Below, one piece after another: positions 17,545 to 25,529 of a stretch of DNA of 36,208 bases. The stretch is from Caulobacter sp. (GTDB taxonomy: Bacteria; Pseudomonadota; Alphaproteobacteria; Caulobacterales; Caulobacteraceae): contig JAUSMJ010000072.1 in NCBI GenBank assembly GCA_030645575.1, positions 1 through 36,208 on the forward strand. Reading direction: 5' to 3'. The notes beneath the pieces were generated by a model that worked only from the letters and a program-made list of their open reading frames with translations, searched no databases and had not been told where the DNA came from. The translations under genes and the position numbers were made by a program. How positions within the stretch are numbered: position 1 is the first letter of the stretch; every line of letters starts with the position of its first letter.

Positions 17545-18393
17545 ATGCCATTCAACGCCAACCTCGCGGGGGCGACCTGGGGGCCGATCCGCTGGGAGAT
17601 GACGCCCCGCCGCGCCCTGGCCTACCGCGCCGCGCTGGCGCCGCGGGACGCCGCCGGCCTCGACGACGCCGCGCCGGAGGGGCTGTTCGCCCTGCCGATG
17701 CAGGTGGTTTCGCCGGAGTGGGTGCTGGTGCTGCTGGCCCGCGAGCATCCGGATCAGACCCTGACCGCCGCCGAGGGCCGCCGGGCGGTCCACGCCGGAC
17801 AGGACAGCCGCTTCCACCGGCCGATCCGCGCGGGCGACGCGCTGGAGCTGACCGCCACCCTGCTGGGCGCCCGGGCCAGCCGCGCCGGCGTGGTCACGGC
17901 GATCCGCTTCGACACCCGCGACGCAGGGACCGGCGAGCTGATGGTCGAGACCCTGTCGACCACCGTCTATCGCGACGTGACCCTGACCGGCGCGGAGACG
18001 CCGGATCTGCCCTCGCCGGCCTATGAGCCGCCGGCCGCCGACGCCGCGTCGGTGGAAATCCTCACCAGCCCGGCCCTGCCGCACATCTATTCGGAGTGCG
18101 CCGAGATCTGGAACCCGATCCACACCGAGCGCCGGGTCGCGCTGGCGGCGGGCCTGCCCGACATCATCATCCACGGCACGGCGCTGTGGGCCCTGGCCGG
18201 GATCGAGGCCGCGCGGCTTTACGCCGGCGGCGACACGCGGCGAATGACGAGGCTGGCGGCGCGGTTCACCGGCCAGGCGTTTCCGGGTCGGCCGATGACG
18301 CTGGCGCATGACCGCGACGGCGAGACCGTGCGGCTGGCGCTGCGCTCGGATGACGGGCGGATGCTGCTGACGGGGCTGGCGGAGTTTGGCTAG
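17545..18393 (+). CDS. MaoC-like (double hotdog) acyl dehydratase family protein
   Basis: A 282-residue protein built as two hotdog folds: an N-terminal degenerate half (about 1-150, FHRPIRAGDALELTATL) and a C-terminal MaoC half, where WNPIHTERRVALAAGLPDII followed by HGTALWALAG matches the hydratase motif in form, although the usual Asp at its start is replaced (EIWNPIH rather than DxNPIH). Such proteins hydrate enoyl-CoA or dehydrate hydroxyacyl-CoA/ACP. Start at 17545 with GGGGAG upstream. It is divergent from aceB and convergent with the CoA ligase, with a perfect inverted repeat between their ends. A role in (R)-specific beta-oxidation is an inference. Confidence 0.82.
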   Translation: MPFNANLAGATWGPIRWEMTPRRALAYRAALAPRDAAGLDDAAPEGLFALPMQVVSPEWVLVLLAREHPDQTLTAAEGRRAVHAGQDSRFHRPIRAGDALELTATLLGARASRAGVVTAIRFDTRDAGTGELMVETLSTTVYRDVTLTGAETPDLPSPAYEPPAADAASVEILTSPALPHIYSECAEIWNPIHTERRVALAAGLPDIIIHGTALWALAGIEAARLYAGGDTRRMTRLAARFTGQAFPGRPMTLAHDRDGETVRLALRSDDGRMLLTGLAEFG

Positions 18394-18413
18394 CTGTTTT
18401 CGCGCTTCAATTT

Positions 18414-18539
18414 CCGTCATGGCCCGGCTTGTCCGGGCCACCCAAGCACACCGACCCCAGTCATTGCCCCGAACCTCTCAGCGCGCTTGCTGACTAACTG
18501 CGTGTTCTTGGGTGGCCCGGACAAGCCGGGCCATGACGG
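18414..18539. repeat. Perfect 33-bp inverted repeat; likely bidirectional terminator
   Basis: The arm at 18414-18446 is the exact reverse complement of the arm at 18507-18539, around a 60-base loop; ACAC/GTGT extends the pairing after one mismatch. Each arm also folds on itself: GGCCCGG and CCGGGCC around CTTGT. It sits between the convergent MaoC-like and CoA ligase genes. Elements with GTCATGGCCCGGCTTGTCC are familiar as dispersed intergenic palindromes in alphaproteobacteria, so this is probably a pair of such units in opposite orientation acting as a transcription end for both sides. Confidence 0.85.
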
Positions 18540-18545
18540 TGAAAT

Positions 18546-20126
18546 CTATCGGGGAGACGAGCCCTCCGCCGCCAGCAAGGCCCGCAACTCTGCCTTAGCG
18601 ATCTTTTCGAGGGTGGATCTCGGCAGGCTATCGACCAGCCGCACCTCATGCGGCCGTTTGAAGCCGGCCAGGGTCGCGGCGCAGGCGGCCAGCACCCGAT
18701 CCGGCAACCCCACGTCCGCCGCATCCACCGGGATAACGAACGCCACCGGGACCTCGTCGAGCATCGGGTGCCGCCGGCCGACCACGGCGCACTCGCGCAC
18801 GCCGGCGACGCTGGCCACCACCCGCTCGATCTCCGAGGCCGCGACGTTCTCGCCGCCGACCTTGAGCATGTCCTTGCTGCGGTCGGCGAAATACATGAAC
18901 CCGTCCTCGCCCAGCCGCACCCGGTCGCCGGTGATGAACAGGCCATCCTCGCGGAACGCCGCCGCCGTCGCCGCGGGATCGCCGGCGTATTCGAGGAACA
19001 GCGACAGGCCGCGCTGGCCCTCAACGTAGAGGTCGCCGGTCTCGCCCGGCTTCACCGGCTGGCCGTCGTCGTCCAGCACATGGATGCGGTAGCCCGGTGA
19101 CGGCCGGCCCATCGACATCGGCGCGTCGGCCAGGTGCGGATCGCCGACCGTTCCGTGCGTGATGGTCTCGGTCATGCCCCACCAGCCGATGGTCTTGAGG
19201 CCGAACAGGGCGTCGGTCGGCGGCTCGCAGATTCCGTTGCCCCAAAAGCGGTAGTCGTGCCGGTCCGGTCTCGGCTGGGCCGCCAGGGCCTTGAGGCAGA
19301 AGGGCACCATCGAGGCCCAGGTGCAGCCGTGTTTCAGCGACACCGGCCAGAACCGCGAGGCCGAGAACTTCGGCTGCAGCACGATGGTCGCCCCGACCCA
19401 GAGCGCGGCGGCCACCGAATAGACCTGGGCGTTGGTGTGGAACATCGGCAGGGTGACCAGATGCACGTCCTCCGGCCGCAGGTCCTCGTGCAGGGCGCTC
19501 ATCCTCGCGCCCCACAGGAAGTTCGCGTGGGTCCACAGCACGGCCTTGGGCCGGGCCGTGGTGCCGGAGGTGTACTGGATGCCGAAGGGGGCCATCGGAT
19601 CGTGCGGCCGGTCGGCCAGGGTCGCCGGGTCGCCCGACAGCGCGGCGAACGGCTCAAAGCCGCTCACATCCACCTCCGCCGCCGCGCCATTGTCGGTCTC
19701 GGTGACGACCAGCCAGCCGAGACCCGGCGCGGCGTCGCGGACCATCGCGGCGAAGCAGGGCTGGGTGATCCCGCCGACAGCGCCGCTGTGGTTGGCGAAA
19801 TAGGCGATCTCGTCGGCGCTCGACCTGGCGTTGGTGGTCACCGCGACGGCCCCGGCATAGGCGCAGCCCAGCCAGGCGATGACCGACTCCGGACAATTGT
19901 CGAGATGGACCAGCACCCGGTCGCCCGGTGTCACGCCGCGCGCGCGCAGCCCCGCGGCCAGACGGCGGATGGCGTCGGCGAGCCCGGCGTAGGTCCAGGT
20001 CCGCCCCTCGCCCTCGAACGGTTCCCAGATCAGCGCCGGGTGATCGCCGCGCCGCGCGGCCTGGGCGTCGATCAGAGTGCGGACATCCCGCCCGGCGAAG
20101 GGGTTGATTGGCGGCGGCGTGGTCAT
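18546..20126 (-). CDS. AMP-forming acyl/aryl-acid CoA ligase
   Basis: A 526-residue member of the adenylate-forming superfamily (ANL). Motif A3 is YTSGTTARPKAVLWTH at 185-200, A5 is WWGMTET, and TGDRVRLGEDGFMYFADRSK with KDMLKVGGENV are A7-A8. The catalytic Lys lies in the LPRSTLEKIAK segment close to the C-terminus. It would activate a carboxylic acid to acyl-AMP and then acyl-CoA; chain or ring preference is not readable. The first of the two minus-strand genes facing the TetR operon is the NmrA-type reductase, whose stop overlaps this start (ATGA), so the two are co-translated. The context with ring-cleavage genes makes an aromatic or cleavage-product acid plausible. Confidence 0.92.
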   Translation of the reverse strand: MTTPPPINPFAGRDVRTLIDAQAARRGDHPALIWEPFEGEGRTWTYAGLADAIRRLAAGLRARGVTPGDRVLVHLDNCPESVIAWLGCAYAGAVAVTTNARSSADEIAYFANHSGAVGGITQPCFAAMVRDAAPGLGWLVVTETDNGAAAEVDVSGFEPFAALSGDPATLADRPHDPMAPFGIQYTSGTTARPKAVLWTHANFLWGARMSALHEDLRPEDVHLVTLPMFHTNAQVYSVAAALWVGATIVLQPKFSASRFWPVSLKHGCTWASMVPFCLKALAAQPRPDRHDYRFWGNGICEPPTDALFGLKTIGWWGMTETITHGTVGDPHLADAPMSMGRPSPGYRIHVLDDDGQPVKPGETGDLYVEGQRGLSLFLEYAGDPAATAAAFREDGLFITGDRVRLGEDGFMYFADRSKDMLKVGGENVAASEIERVVASVAGVRECAVVGRRHPMLDEVPVAFVIPVDAADVGLPDRVLAACAATLAGFKRPHEVRLVDSLPRSTLEKIAKAELRALLAAEGSSPR

Positions 20127-21007
20127 GCGCTGGTTTCCCCGTTCGCCGGTCGGGCCGCGGCGGCGGCGAGCCAGTCCGCGACGGAGCGACCCGGCTCGCC
20201 CGTAGCATTCTCCAGGTCCGGCGACACCCTGGACATGCCGCCCGACCGCATCAGATCGAGCATGGCCAGCTGATGCCGGCGCAGGAAGGGATCGGCGATC
20301 CGACGCCCAAGGACCAGCCGGGCGAGAAACGCGGGAGGCGAGGACGCCTTGACCGGGCGGCCAAGCGCCGCCGCGAACCGGTCGGCGATGTCGTTGATCC
20401 CGAGGGATTCAGGACCGGTCACGCTCAGCGTGCGGCCCGCGGCCTCGGCCGGATGAGTCAAGGCCCAGGCGGCGGCCCGGGCGATGTCCTCGACATCGAC
20501 GAAGGCGACCCGGCCGGACCCCAGGGGAAGCTGGAAACCGCCCCTCGCCCCGGCCTGCTGGAACAGGGGCCCCAGAACCACCGGCATGAAGGCGCTCGGC
20601 CGCAGGATGGTCCAGGCCATGCCGGAGGTCTTCAGCGCGGCCTCGGCGGCGGCATGGGCGCGGCCCACCGGCGTTGGACTGTCGGGACCGGTCGCCGCGT
20701 CGCTGGCGGAGACCTTGACCACGTAGCGCACGCCCGCGCGACCCGCCGCCGTGATCGCAGCCAGTTCCTGCTCCCGCTGGCGCGGGGACTGGGTGGTGAG
20801 CAGGAACAGCGACGTCGCGCCGGCCAGGGCCGCGTCGAGGCTCCCGGGCGCATCGAGGTCGCCCGCGACCGTCTCGACATCGAACCCCGGCTTCGTCGCG
20901 GCCGCCACCGGGTCGCGGACCATGGCCCGGACCGGAACGCCGGTCTGCTTCAGCCGCCGAACCAGCGCCGACCCGATGCGGCCCGTGCCGCCGATAACCA
21001 GGATCAT
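20123..21007 (-). CDS. NmrA/atypical SDR family NAD(P)-binding protein
   Basis: A 294-residue protein with an N-terminal Rossmann motif MILVIGGTGRIGSALVRRL, then VRAMVRDP and a GDLDAPGSLDAAL strand, as in NmrA-like atypical SDRs. The classical YxxxK pair is not obvious, which is usual in this group. Members include redox sensors, quinone or isoflavone reductases and NAD(P)-dependent ketone reductases, so the reaction here is open. Start at 21007, preceded by a run of G that serves as ribosome site. First gene of the minus-strand pair, divergent from tetR across 71 bases that hold an AT-rich palindrome, so TetR control is likely. Confidence 0.85.
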   Translation of the reverse strand: MILVIGGTGRIGSALVRRLKQTGVPVRAMVRDPVAAATKPGFDVETVAGDLDAPGSLDAALAGATSLFLLTTQSPRQREQELAAITAAGRAGVRYVVKVSASDAATGPDSPTPVGRAHAAAEAALKTSGMAWTILRPSAFMPVVLGPLFQQAGARGGFQLPLGSGRVAFVDVEDIARAAAWALTHPAEAAGRTLSVTGPESLGINDIADRFAAALGRPVKASSPPAFLARLVLGRRIADPFLRRHQLAMLDLMRSGGMSRVSPDLENATGEPGRSVADWLAAAAARPANGETSA

Positions 21008-21029
21008 GGCTTCCCCCCCCTTGCGTTTC

Positions 21030-21062
21030 TGACTGGTTAGTATAATTATGACCAAATAGTCA
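21030..21062. promoter_or_regulatory. AT-rich divergent promoter/operator for TetR
   Basis: In the 71-base gap between the NmrA-type gene and tetR lies an AT-rich patch, rare in this GC-rich DNA. TGACT (21030-21034) and AGTCA (21058-21062) form the outer arms of a dyad, TGGT (21034-21037) and ACCA (21051-21054) an inner one with a slightly different centre. A TATAAT (21041-21046, plus strand) lies within. The layout fits overlapping divergent promoters repressed by the adjacent TetR protein. The exact operator is not resolved. Confidence 0.55.
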
Positions 21063-21078
21063 ACTTGAGGCGGCCGGC

Positions 21079-21726
21079 ATGCCCTCCCAGGCCATGGAAC
21101 CCAGGATCGACCGGCGACGGGCCCGCACCCGGGCGGCGTTGCTGCAGGCCGGCGAGACCCTGTTCTCGGCCCATTCGGTCGATGCGGTCAGCATCGACGA
21201 CATCGTCCTGGCCGCCGACGTGGCCAAGGGCAGCTTCTACAATCACTTCGCCGACAAGGAGGCGCTGGCCCGCGCGATCGCCGGGGCCGTGCGGGCCGAG
21301 GCGGAGGCCGAGATCGACGCGGCGAACGCCGGCGTCGTCGATCCCGCCCGCCGAATGGCGCGGGCCCAGGCCGTGTTCATCCGGTTCGCTGTCCGCAACC
21401 CCGAGCGGGCCCGGGCGATGGTGCGACTGTTCGCCAGCGCGACCCTGCCGAACGCGCCGATGAATCGTGGCGTGAGAGCCGACGTGGCGGCCGGACTGGC
21501 CAGCGGCGATTTCCGCGGCCTGACCGTCGAGAGCGGCGTGCTGATGGCCATGGGCGTGGCCACGGTCGCCGTCTCCCGTCTGCTCGACGAGGTCGAGGCG
21601 GCGCCGGCCGCCGCCCTCTGCCGCGACCTGATCTTCGGCCTGCTGCGCGGGCTCGGGCTGCCCGAACCGGCGGCCCGCGTCCTGGGCGACGAAGCCGTCG
21701 ATGACATCTTCAGGGAGACCCATTGA
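21079..21726 (+). CDS. TetR/AcrR family transcriptional regulator
   Basis: A 215-residue regulator. The N-terminal DNA-binding domain shows RTRAALLQAGETLFSAH and the helix-turn-helix IDDIVLAADVAKGSFYNHFA (about 33-52), the most conserved TetR segment. The C-terminal ligand domain is variable, as usual. It is the first gene of the plus-strand run with the dioxygenase, FAH-family protein and hydroxylase, and its stop overlaps the dioxygenase start (TGATG). Its position next to a divergent promoter suggests it represses both the catabolic operon and the NmrA/ligase pair, with a pathway intermediate or CoA thioester as inducer. The inducer is unknown. Confidence 0.9.
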   Translation: MPSQAMEPRIDRRRARTRAALLQAGETLFSAHSVDAVSIDDIVLAADVAKGSFYNHFADKEALARAIAGAVRAEAEAEIDAANAGVVDPARRMARAQAVFIRFAVRNPERARAMVRLFASATLPNAPMNRGVRADVAAGLASGDFRGLTVESGVLMAMGVATVAVSRLLDEVEAAPAAALCRDLIFGLLRGLGLPEPAARVLGDEAVDDIFRETH

Positions 21727-22652
21727 TGAGCGTGATCCGCATTGAGGACATCGCCTACGTCCGTTTCCGCGCGCCCGACCTGCGCGAGATGCGGGCCTTT
21801 CTCGAACAGTTCGGCCTGGAGGTCGCCCGGGCCGACGGCGCGCGGCTGTTCATGCGCGGCCATGGCGGGGCGCCGTTCCTGCACGCCACTGAACATGGCG
21901 AGGCCGGCTTCGCGGCCATCGGGTTCCGCGCCGGGAGCCTCGGCGATCTCCACACGCTGGCGGCGGCCGAAGGCGTCACGGTTGAACCCCTGGACGCCCC
22001 GGGCGGCGGATCGGTGGTCCGGCTGACCGATCCCGACGGCCACCAGATTGAGGTCGTCGCTGGCCAGACCTTTGCCGAACCCACGACGCTCGATGCCCGC
22101 CAGCCGTGGAACAGCGTCGAAACCCGCGCTCGCCTGCGCGCGGTGAAGCGCACCGGCCAGGGGCCCGCGCACGTCGCCCGGCTGGGCCACGCGGTGCTGG
22201 GCGTGTCCGACTTCCGGGCCTCCGAGGCCTGGTACAAGGCGCGCTTCGGTTTCATCACCTCCGACGAGATCGCCGCCGCGCCAGAATTCTCCATCGGCGC
22301 CTTCCTGCGCTGCGACCGGGGCGACACGCCGACCGACCACCACACCCTGTTCCTGCTGCAGGCGCCGACCGGTCCGGGCTTCAATCACGCCGCCTTCGAG
22401 GTGCGCGACCTGGACGACCTGATGGCCGGCCACGACCACCTGAAGGCCGGCGACCGCAAGCTGGCCTGGGGCGTGGGGCGCCATATCCTGGGCAGCCAGG
22501 TGTTCGACTACTGGCGCGACCCGTGGGGCCATATCCTCGAACACTGGACCGACGGCGACCTGCTGACCGCCGCCGACGGGTCCGGCGCCGCCACCCTTCA
22601 GGACCTTCTCGGCGTGCAGTGGGGTCCGCCCTCGCCGCCGGACTTCGGCTAG
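21726..22652 (+). CDS. Type I extradiol ring-cleavage dioxygenase (VOC superfamily)
   Basis: A 308-residue protein with two VOC modules. The C-terminal module carries a full Fe(II) triad: His155 in GHAVLGV, His221 in FNHAAFEV and Glu272 in GHILEHWTDGD, spaced as in catechol 2,3-dioxygenase (His153, His214, Glu265 in the XylE type). The N-terminal module (DPDGHQIEVVAG) is the non-catalytic repeat. The enzyme would open a catechol-type ring next to the two hydroxyls using O2. The ATG at 21726 overlaps the tetR stop; an in-frame TTG just before is not needed. It is followed after 11 bases by an FAH-family gene and then a hydroxylase, a meta-cleavage order. Confidence 0.9.
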   Translation: MSVIRIEDIAYVRFRAPDLREMRAFLEQFGLEVARADGARLFMRGHGGAPFLHATEHGEAGFAAIGFRAGSLGDLHTLAAAEGVTVEPLDAPGGGSVVRLTDPDGHQIEVVAGQTFAEPTTLDARQPWNSVETRARLRAVKRTGQGPAHVARLGHAVLGVSDFRASEAWYKARFGFITSDEIAAAPEFSIGAFLRCDRGDTPTDHHTLFLLQAPTGPGFNHAAFEVRDLDDLMAGHDHLKAGDRKLAWGVGRHILGSQVFDYWRDPWGHILEHWTDGDLLTAADGSGAATLQDLLGVQWGPPSPPDFG

Positions 22653-22663
22653 GAGCCAAGCCC

Positions 22664-23512
22664 ATGAAACTCGCCACCTTCACCGCCGGCGGCGCGCCGG
22701 AACTGGGCGCCGTCGCGGGCGACCGCATCGTCCCGCTGAACCGCGCGGCCCCCGGCCTGCCCGCCGACATGATCGGCCTGATCGCGGCCTGGCCGACCAT
22801 CGACGCCGAGGTCCGCCGTGTCGCCGACGCCGGCGCGGGCGCCCTGGCGCTGGACAGCGTCCATCTGCTGGCCCCGATCCCCCGGCCCGGCAAGATCTGG
22901 GCGATTGGCCTGAACTACGCCGACCACATCGCCGAGAGCGGCGTTGAGGCCCCGCCCAACCAGGTCTGGTTCACCAAGGCCGGCACGGCGGTGACCGGCC
23001 CGTTCGATCCGGTGCAGGTCCCCACCCCCTTCTGCGACTACGAGGTCGAGATGGTCGCCGTGATCGGCGCAGGCGGCCGCGGTATCAGCAGGGCCGACGC
23101 CCCCGCCGCCGTGTTCGGCTGGTGCGTCGGCAACGATGTCACCGAGCGGATGTGGCAGCACCGCACGCCGCAGTGGTCGCTGGGCAAGTCGTTCGACACC
23201 CACGCTCCGTTCGGCCCCTGGATCACCACCGCCGACGAGATCGCCGACCCGCACGCGCTGGACCTGCGTTGCCTGGTCAATGGCGAGACGCGACAGAACT
23301 CCAACACCAGAAACCTGGTGTTCGACGTCTGGGCGCAGATCGAGCACCTGTCGACGGCCATGACCCTGGAGCCCGGCGACGTGATCTTCACCGGCACGCC
23401 CGGCGGCGTCGGGGCGGCCATGGACCCACGCCAGTTCCTCAAGGCCGGCGATGTCATGCGCTGCGAGGTCGAGGGCCTGGGCGCCATCGAAGCGACCTGC
23501 GAGGGGGTGTGA
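22664..23512 (+). CDS. Fumarylacetoacetate hydrolase (FAH) family protein
   Basis: A 282-residue member of the FAH superfamily. It has KIWAIGLNYADHIAE (77-91), the metal-binding DYEVEMV with Glu127 and Glu129, GWCVGNDVTER, and the closing VIFTGTPGGVG loop. The family includes acylpyruvases, oxaloacetate decarboxylases and, in meta-cleavage pathways, hydratases or decarboxylases that act on the ring-opened 2-oxo acid. Given the dioxygenase upstream and aromatic hydroxylase downstream, processing of the ring-cleavage product is the likely role. Start at 22664 with AGGAG upstream. Stop overlaps the next start (TGATG). Confidence 0.92.
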   Translation: MKLATFTAGGAPELGAVAGDRIVPLNRAAPGLPADMIGLIAAWPTIDAEVRRVADAGAGALALDSVHLLAPIPRPGKIWAIGLNYADHIAESGVEAPPNQVWFTKAGTAVTGPFDPVQVPTPFCDYEVEMVAVIGAGGRGISRADAPAAVFGWCVGNDVTERMWQHRTPQWSLGKSFDTHAPFGPWITTADEIADPHALDLRCLVNGETRQNSNTRNLVFDVWAQIEHLSTAMTLEPGDVIFTGTPGGVGAAMDPRQFLKAGDVMRCEVEGLGAIEATCEGV

Positions 23513-24936
23513 TGTCCTACGATTGCGACGTGCTGGTCGTCGGGCTCGGGCCCGTCGGCGCGGCCCTCTGCGCCCTGCTGGCGCGCGAGGGCGTCACCGC
23601 CATCGCGGTGGAGAAGGACAGCGACGTCTATCCCCTGCCCCGGGCGGCCCACTTCGATCACGAGATCATGCGGCTGTTCCAGAAGCTGGGCATCGCCGAG
23701 GAGATGGAGGCGGCCTCGCAGGTCGCGCGGGTCTACGAGTTCCGCAACGCGGCCGGCCAGGTGCTGATGAGCTACGACCTGATCGCCCAGGGCAGCCCGT
23801 CCGGCTGGTCGCCCAGCTACATGTTCCACCAGCCCAGCCTTGAGGTCGCGCTGCGGCGGCTGGCGACGGACTCGCCGCTGATCGACCTGCGCCTGCGTCG
23901 GACCCTGAAGTCGATCGCGCAGGACGCAGATGGGGTCACAGCGACAATCGACGGTCCCGATGGCCCCCAGGCCATCCGCGCCCGCTGGCTGGTCGGCTGC
24001 GACGGGGCGAAGAGCCCGGTGCGCGAGGCCCTGGGCATCGGCATGAGCGACTACGGCTTCGACGAACCCTGGCTGGTGATCGACGCCGTGGTCAGCGACC
24101 CTTCGCGCCTGCCCACGGCCAATCTGCAGATCTGCGACCCGGCCCGCCCGACCTCCTGCCTGGTGATGAGTCAGGGCCGCCACCGCTGGGAGTTCATGCT
24201 GCTGCCCGGCGAGCTGCCCGAGGATCTGCTGGACGACGCCATGATCCGCGGCCTGCTCAAGCCCTGGAACAGCGAAGACTGCGTCGAGATCGAGCGCAAG
24301 GCGATCTATCGCTTTCACGGCCGGGTCGCCAACCGTTGGCGCGACGGCCGCATCCTGCTGGCCGGGGACGCGGCCCACCAGACCCCGCCCTTTGCCGGCC
24401 AGGGCATGTGCTCGGGCCTGCGCGACGTCGATAACCTGGCCTGGAAGCTGGCGGCGGTGATCCGGCGCGGGGCCGATCCCGCCCTGCTGGACAGCTATCA
24501 GACCGAACGTGAGCCGCATGTGCGGGCCGTCATCGAACTGGCCATCGCCATGGGGCGGGTGGTCTGCATCAGCGACCCGGCGGCGGCGGCGATGCGCGAC
24601 GCCGGCATGCTGGCCCAGCGGGAGGCCGGCCAGGCCGCGCCGCCGCCGCCCTCGCCAAGGCTGGGACCTGGCATCGTCCTCGACGGCCCCGGCGGCGAGT
24701 ATTTCCCCCAGCCGTGGGCCGGCGACGCGCGGATGGACGACGTGCTCGGCGCGGGGCCGTGGCTGATCACGAGGGCGTCGCTGACGGACGCCCCGCTGGC
24801 GCCGTTCGCGGAGCAGTTGTCGCCATGGTTCGAGAGTCGCGGCGCGGAGGCGGTGCTCGTCCGGGCGGACCGGTATGTGTTCGGGATAGGGTCGGTCGAT
24901 ACGCTGGAGAAGGCGTGGGCCGAACGCGTTTCCTGA
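23512..24936 (+). CDS. FAD-dependent aromatic monooxygenase (MhpA-like)
   Basis: A 474-residue group A flavin hydroxylase. The N-terminal Rossmann loop VVGLGPVGAALCALLAREG (residues 9-27), the NAD(P)H-related GCDGAKSPVR (162-171) and the second FAD motif AGDAAHQTPPFAGQGM (284-299) with the DVDNLAWKL helix are all present, the last as in MhpA and related phenol hydroxylases. It would add a hydroxyl to a phenolic ring, giving the catechol that the upstream dioxygenase cleaves. It is shorter than E. coli MhpA (about 550 residues), with a reduced C-terminal thioredoxin-like tail. Last convincing gene of the TetR-headed run. Substrate not readable. Confidence 0.92.
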   Translation: MSYDCDVLVVGLGPVGAALCALLAREGVTAIAVEKDSDVYPLPRAAHFDHEIMRLFQKLGIAEEMEAASQVARVYEFRNAAGQVLMSYDLIAQGSPSGWSPSYMFHQPSLEVALRRLATDSPLIDLRLRRTLKSIAQDADGVTATIDGPDGPQAIRARWLVGCDGAKSPVREALGIGMSDYGFDEPWLVIDAVVSDPSRLPTANLQICDPARPTSCLVMSQGRHRWEFMLLPGELPEDLLDDAMIRGLLKPWNSEDCVEIERKAIYRFHGRVANRWRDGRILLAGDAAHQTPPFAGQGMCSGLRDVDNLAWKLAAVIRRGADPALLDSYQTEREPHVRAVIELAIAMGRVVCISDPAAAAMRDAGMLAQREAGQAAPPPPSPRLGPGIVLDGPGGEYFPQPWAGDARMDDVLGAGPWLITRASLTDAPLAPFAEQLSPWFESRGAEAVLVRADRYVFGIGSVDTLEKAWAERVS

Positions 24937-24961
24937 CCGCTCCGACCGGGGAAGTTGGGGG

Positions 24962-25150
24962 ATGGCGCACGCTTCCTCGACCGAAGGTCCGGCCTTCACC
25001 GCGCAATACGCCGACTGCAGCTTCGCCCTGGGCATGGGGACCAACACCAGGCAGCTGGCGGCCGAAAAGGCGGCGGCGAACCTCAACATGGGGATGCTCG
25101 ACGAGGTGACGACGGCGCCGGACACGGCGGAGATGAAGGTGGCGGGGTGA
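24962..25150 (+). CDS. Small hypothetical protein, 62 residues
   Basis: A short frame with strong G/C third-position bias, an ATG at 24962 preceded by GGGGG, and a stop at 25150. It lies 25 bases after the hydroxylase, in the same direction. I do not recognise the sequence (it begins MAHASSTEGPAF and has an alanine/methionine-rich second half). It could be a real small protein, or the remnant of a larger gene. The minus strand is also open here, so coding is uncertain. Confidence 0.35.
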   Translation: MAHASSTEGPAFTAQYADCSFALGMGTNTRQLAAEKAAANLNMGMLDEVTTAPDTAEMKVAG

Positions 25151-25154
25151 TCTC

Positions 25155-25198
25155 GTTCCCCAATCTGGCACAAACGGCATTGTTCCCAATTGTGGAAC
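25155..25198. promoter_or_regulatory. Repeated operator-like motif before higBA
   Basis: GTTCCCAAT occurs at 25155-25163 and again at 25182-25190, 27 bases apart. The second copy is also half of a dyad, GTTCC (25182-25186) with GGAAC (25194-25198), ending 16 bases before the higB start. Toxin-antitoxin operons are usually autorepressed by the antitoxin at such repeats, so this is the likely HigA binding region. Confidence 0.5.
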
Positions 25199-25214
25199 AT
25201 GCTAGACAACGGCC

Positions 25215-25529
25215 ATGAGGATCATCGCTCGCCGAACCCTCTTGGCCTTCGCCGAGCGCAATCCAAAGGCGCGACCGGCCATTCTTCGGTGGGCCAACAC
25301 CGTGGAAGCCGGACGGTGGGAGACGATGGCCGAGATCGGCGCATCGTTTTCTGGAGCGGTGGTTCTCAATGGCGAACGGGCCAGGTTCGAGGTCGCGGGT
25401 GGTGATTTTCGCCTGATCGCGTCCTTCGACCTACGGCGACAGATCGCCTTCGTGAAGTTCATCGGCACACACGCCCAGTACGATCGCGTGGACGCCCTGA
25501 GCGTGTCGCAGTTCTTAGGAGTCGCCTGA
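25215..25529 (+). CDS. higB: HigB-type mRNA interferase toxin
   Basis: A 104-residue protein that matches the HigB_toxin family (RelE-like fold) over its whole length: it begins MRIIARRTLLAFAERNP, has a central FEVAGGDFRLIASFD strand pair and ends with FVKFIGTHAQYDRVDA, the conserved tail in which His and Tyr near the C-terminus are typical. The family cleaves mRNA on ribosomes. The stop overlaps the antitoxin start (TGATG), with the toxin first, the order characteristic of higBA. Codon use is a little less GC-biased than the neighbours, consistent with a mobile module. Whether it is active is unknown. Confidence 0.9.
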   Translation: MRIIARRTLLAFAERNPKARPAILRWANTVEAGRWETMAEIGASFSGAVVLNGERARFEVAGGDFRLIASFDLRRQIAFVKFIGTHAQYDRVDALSVSQFLGVA

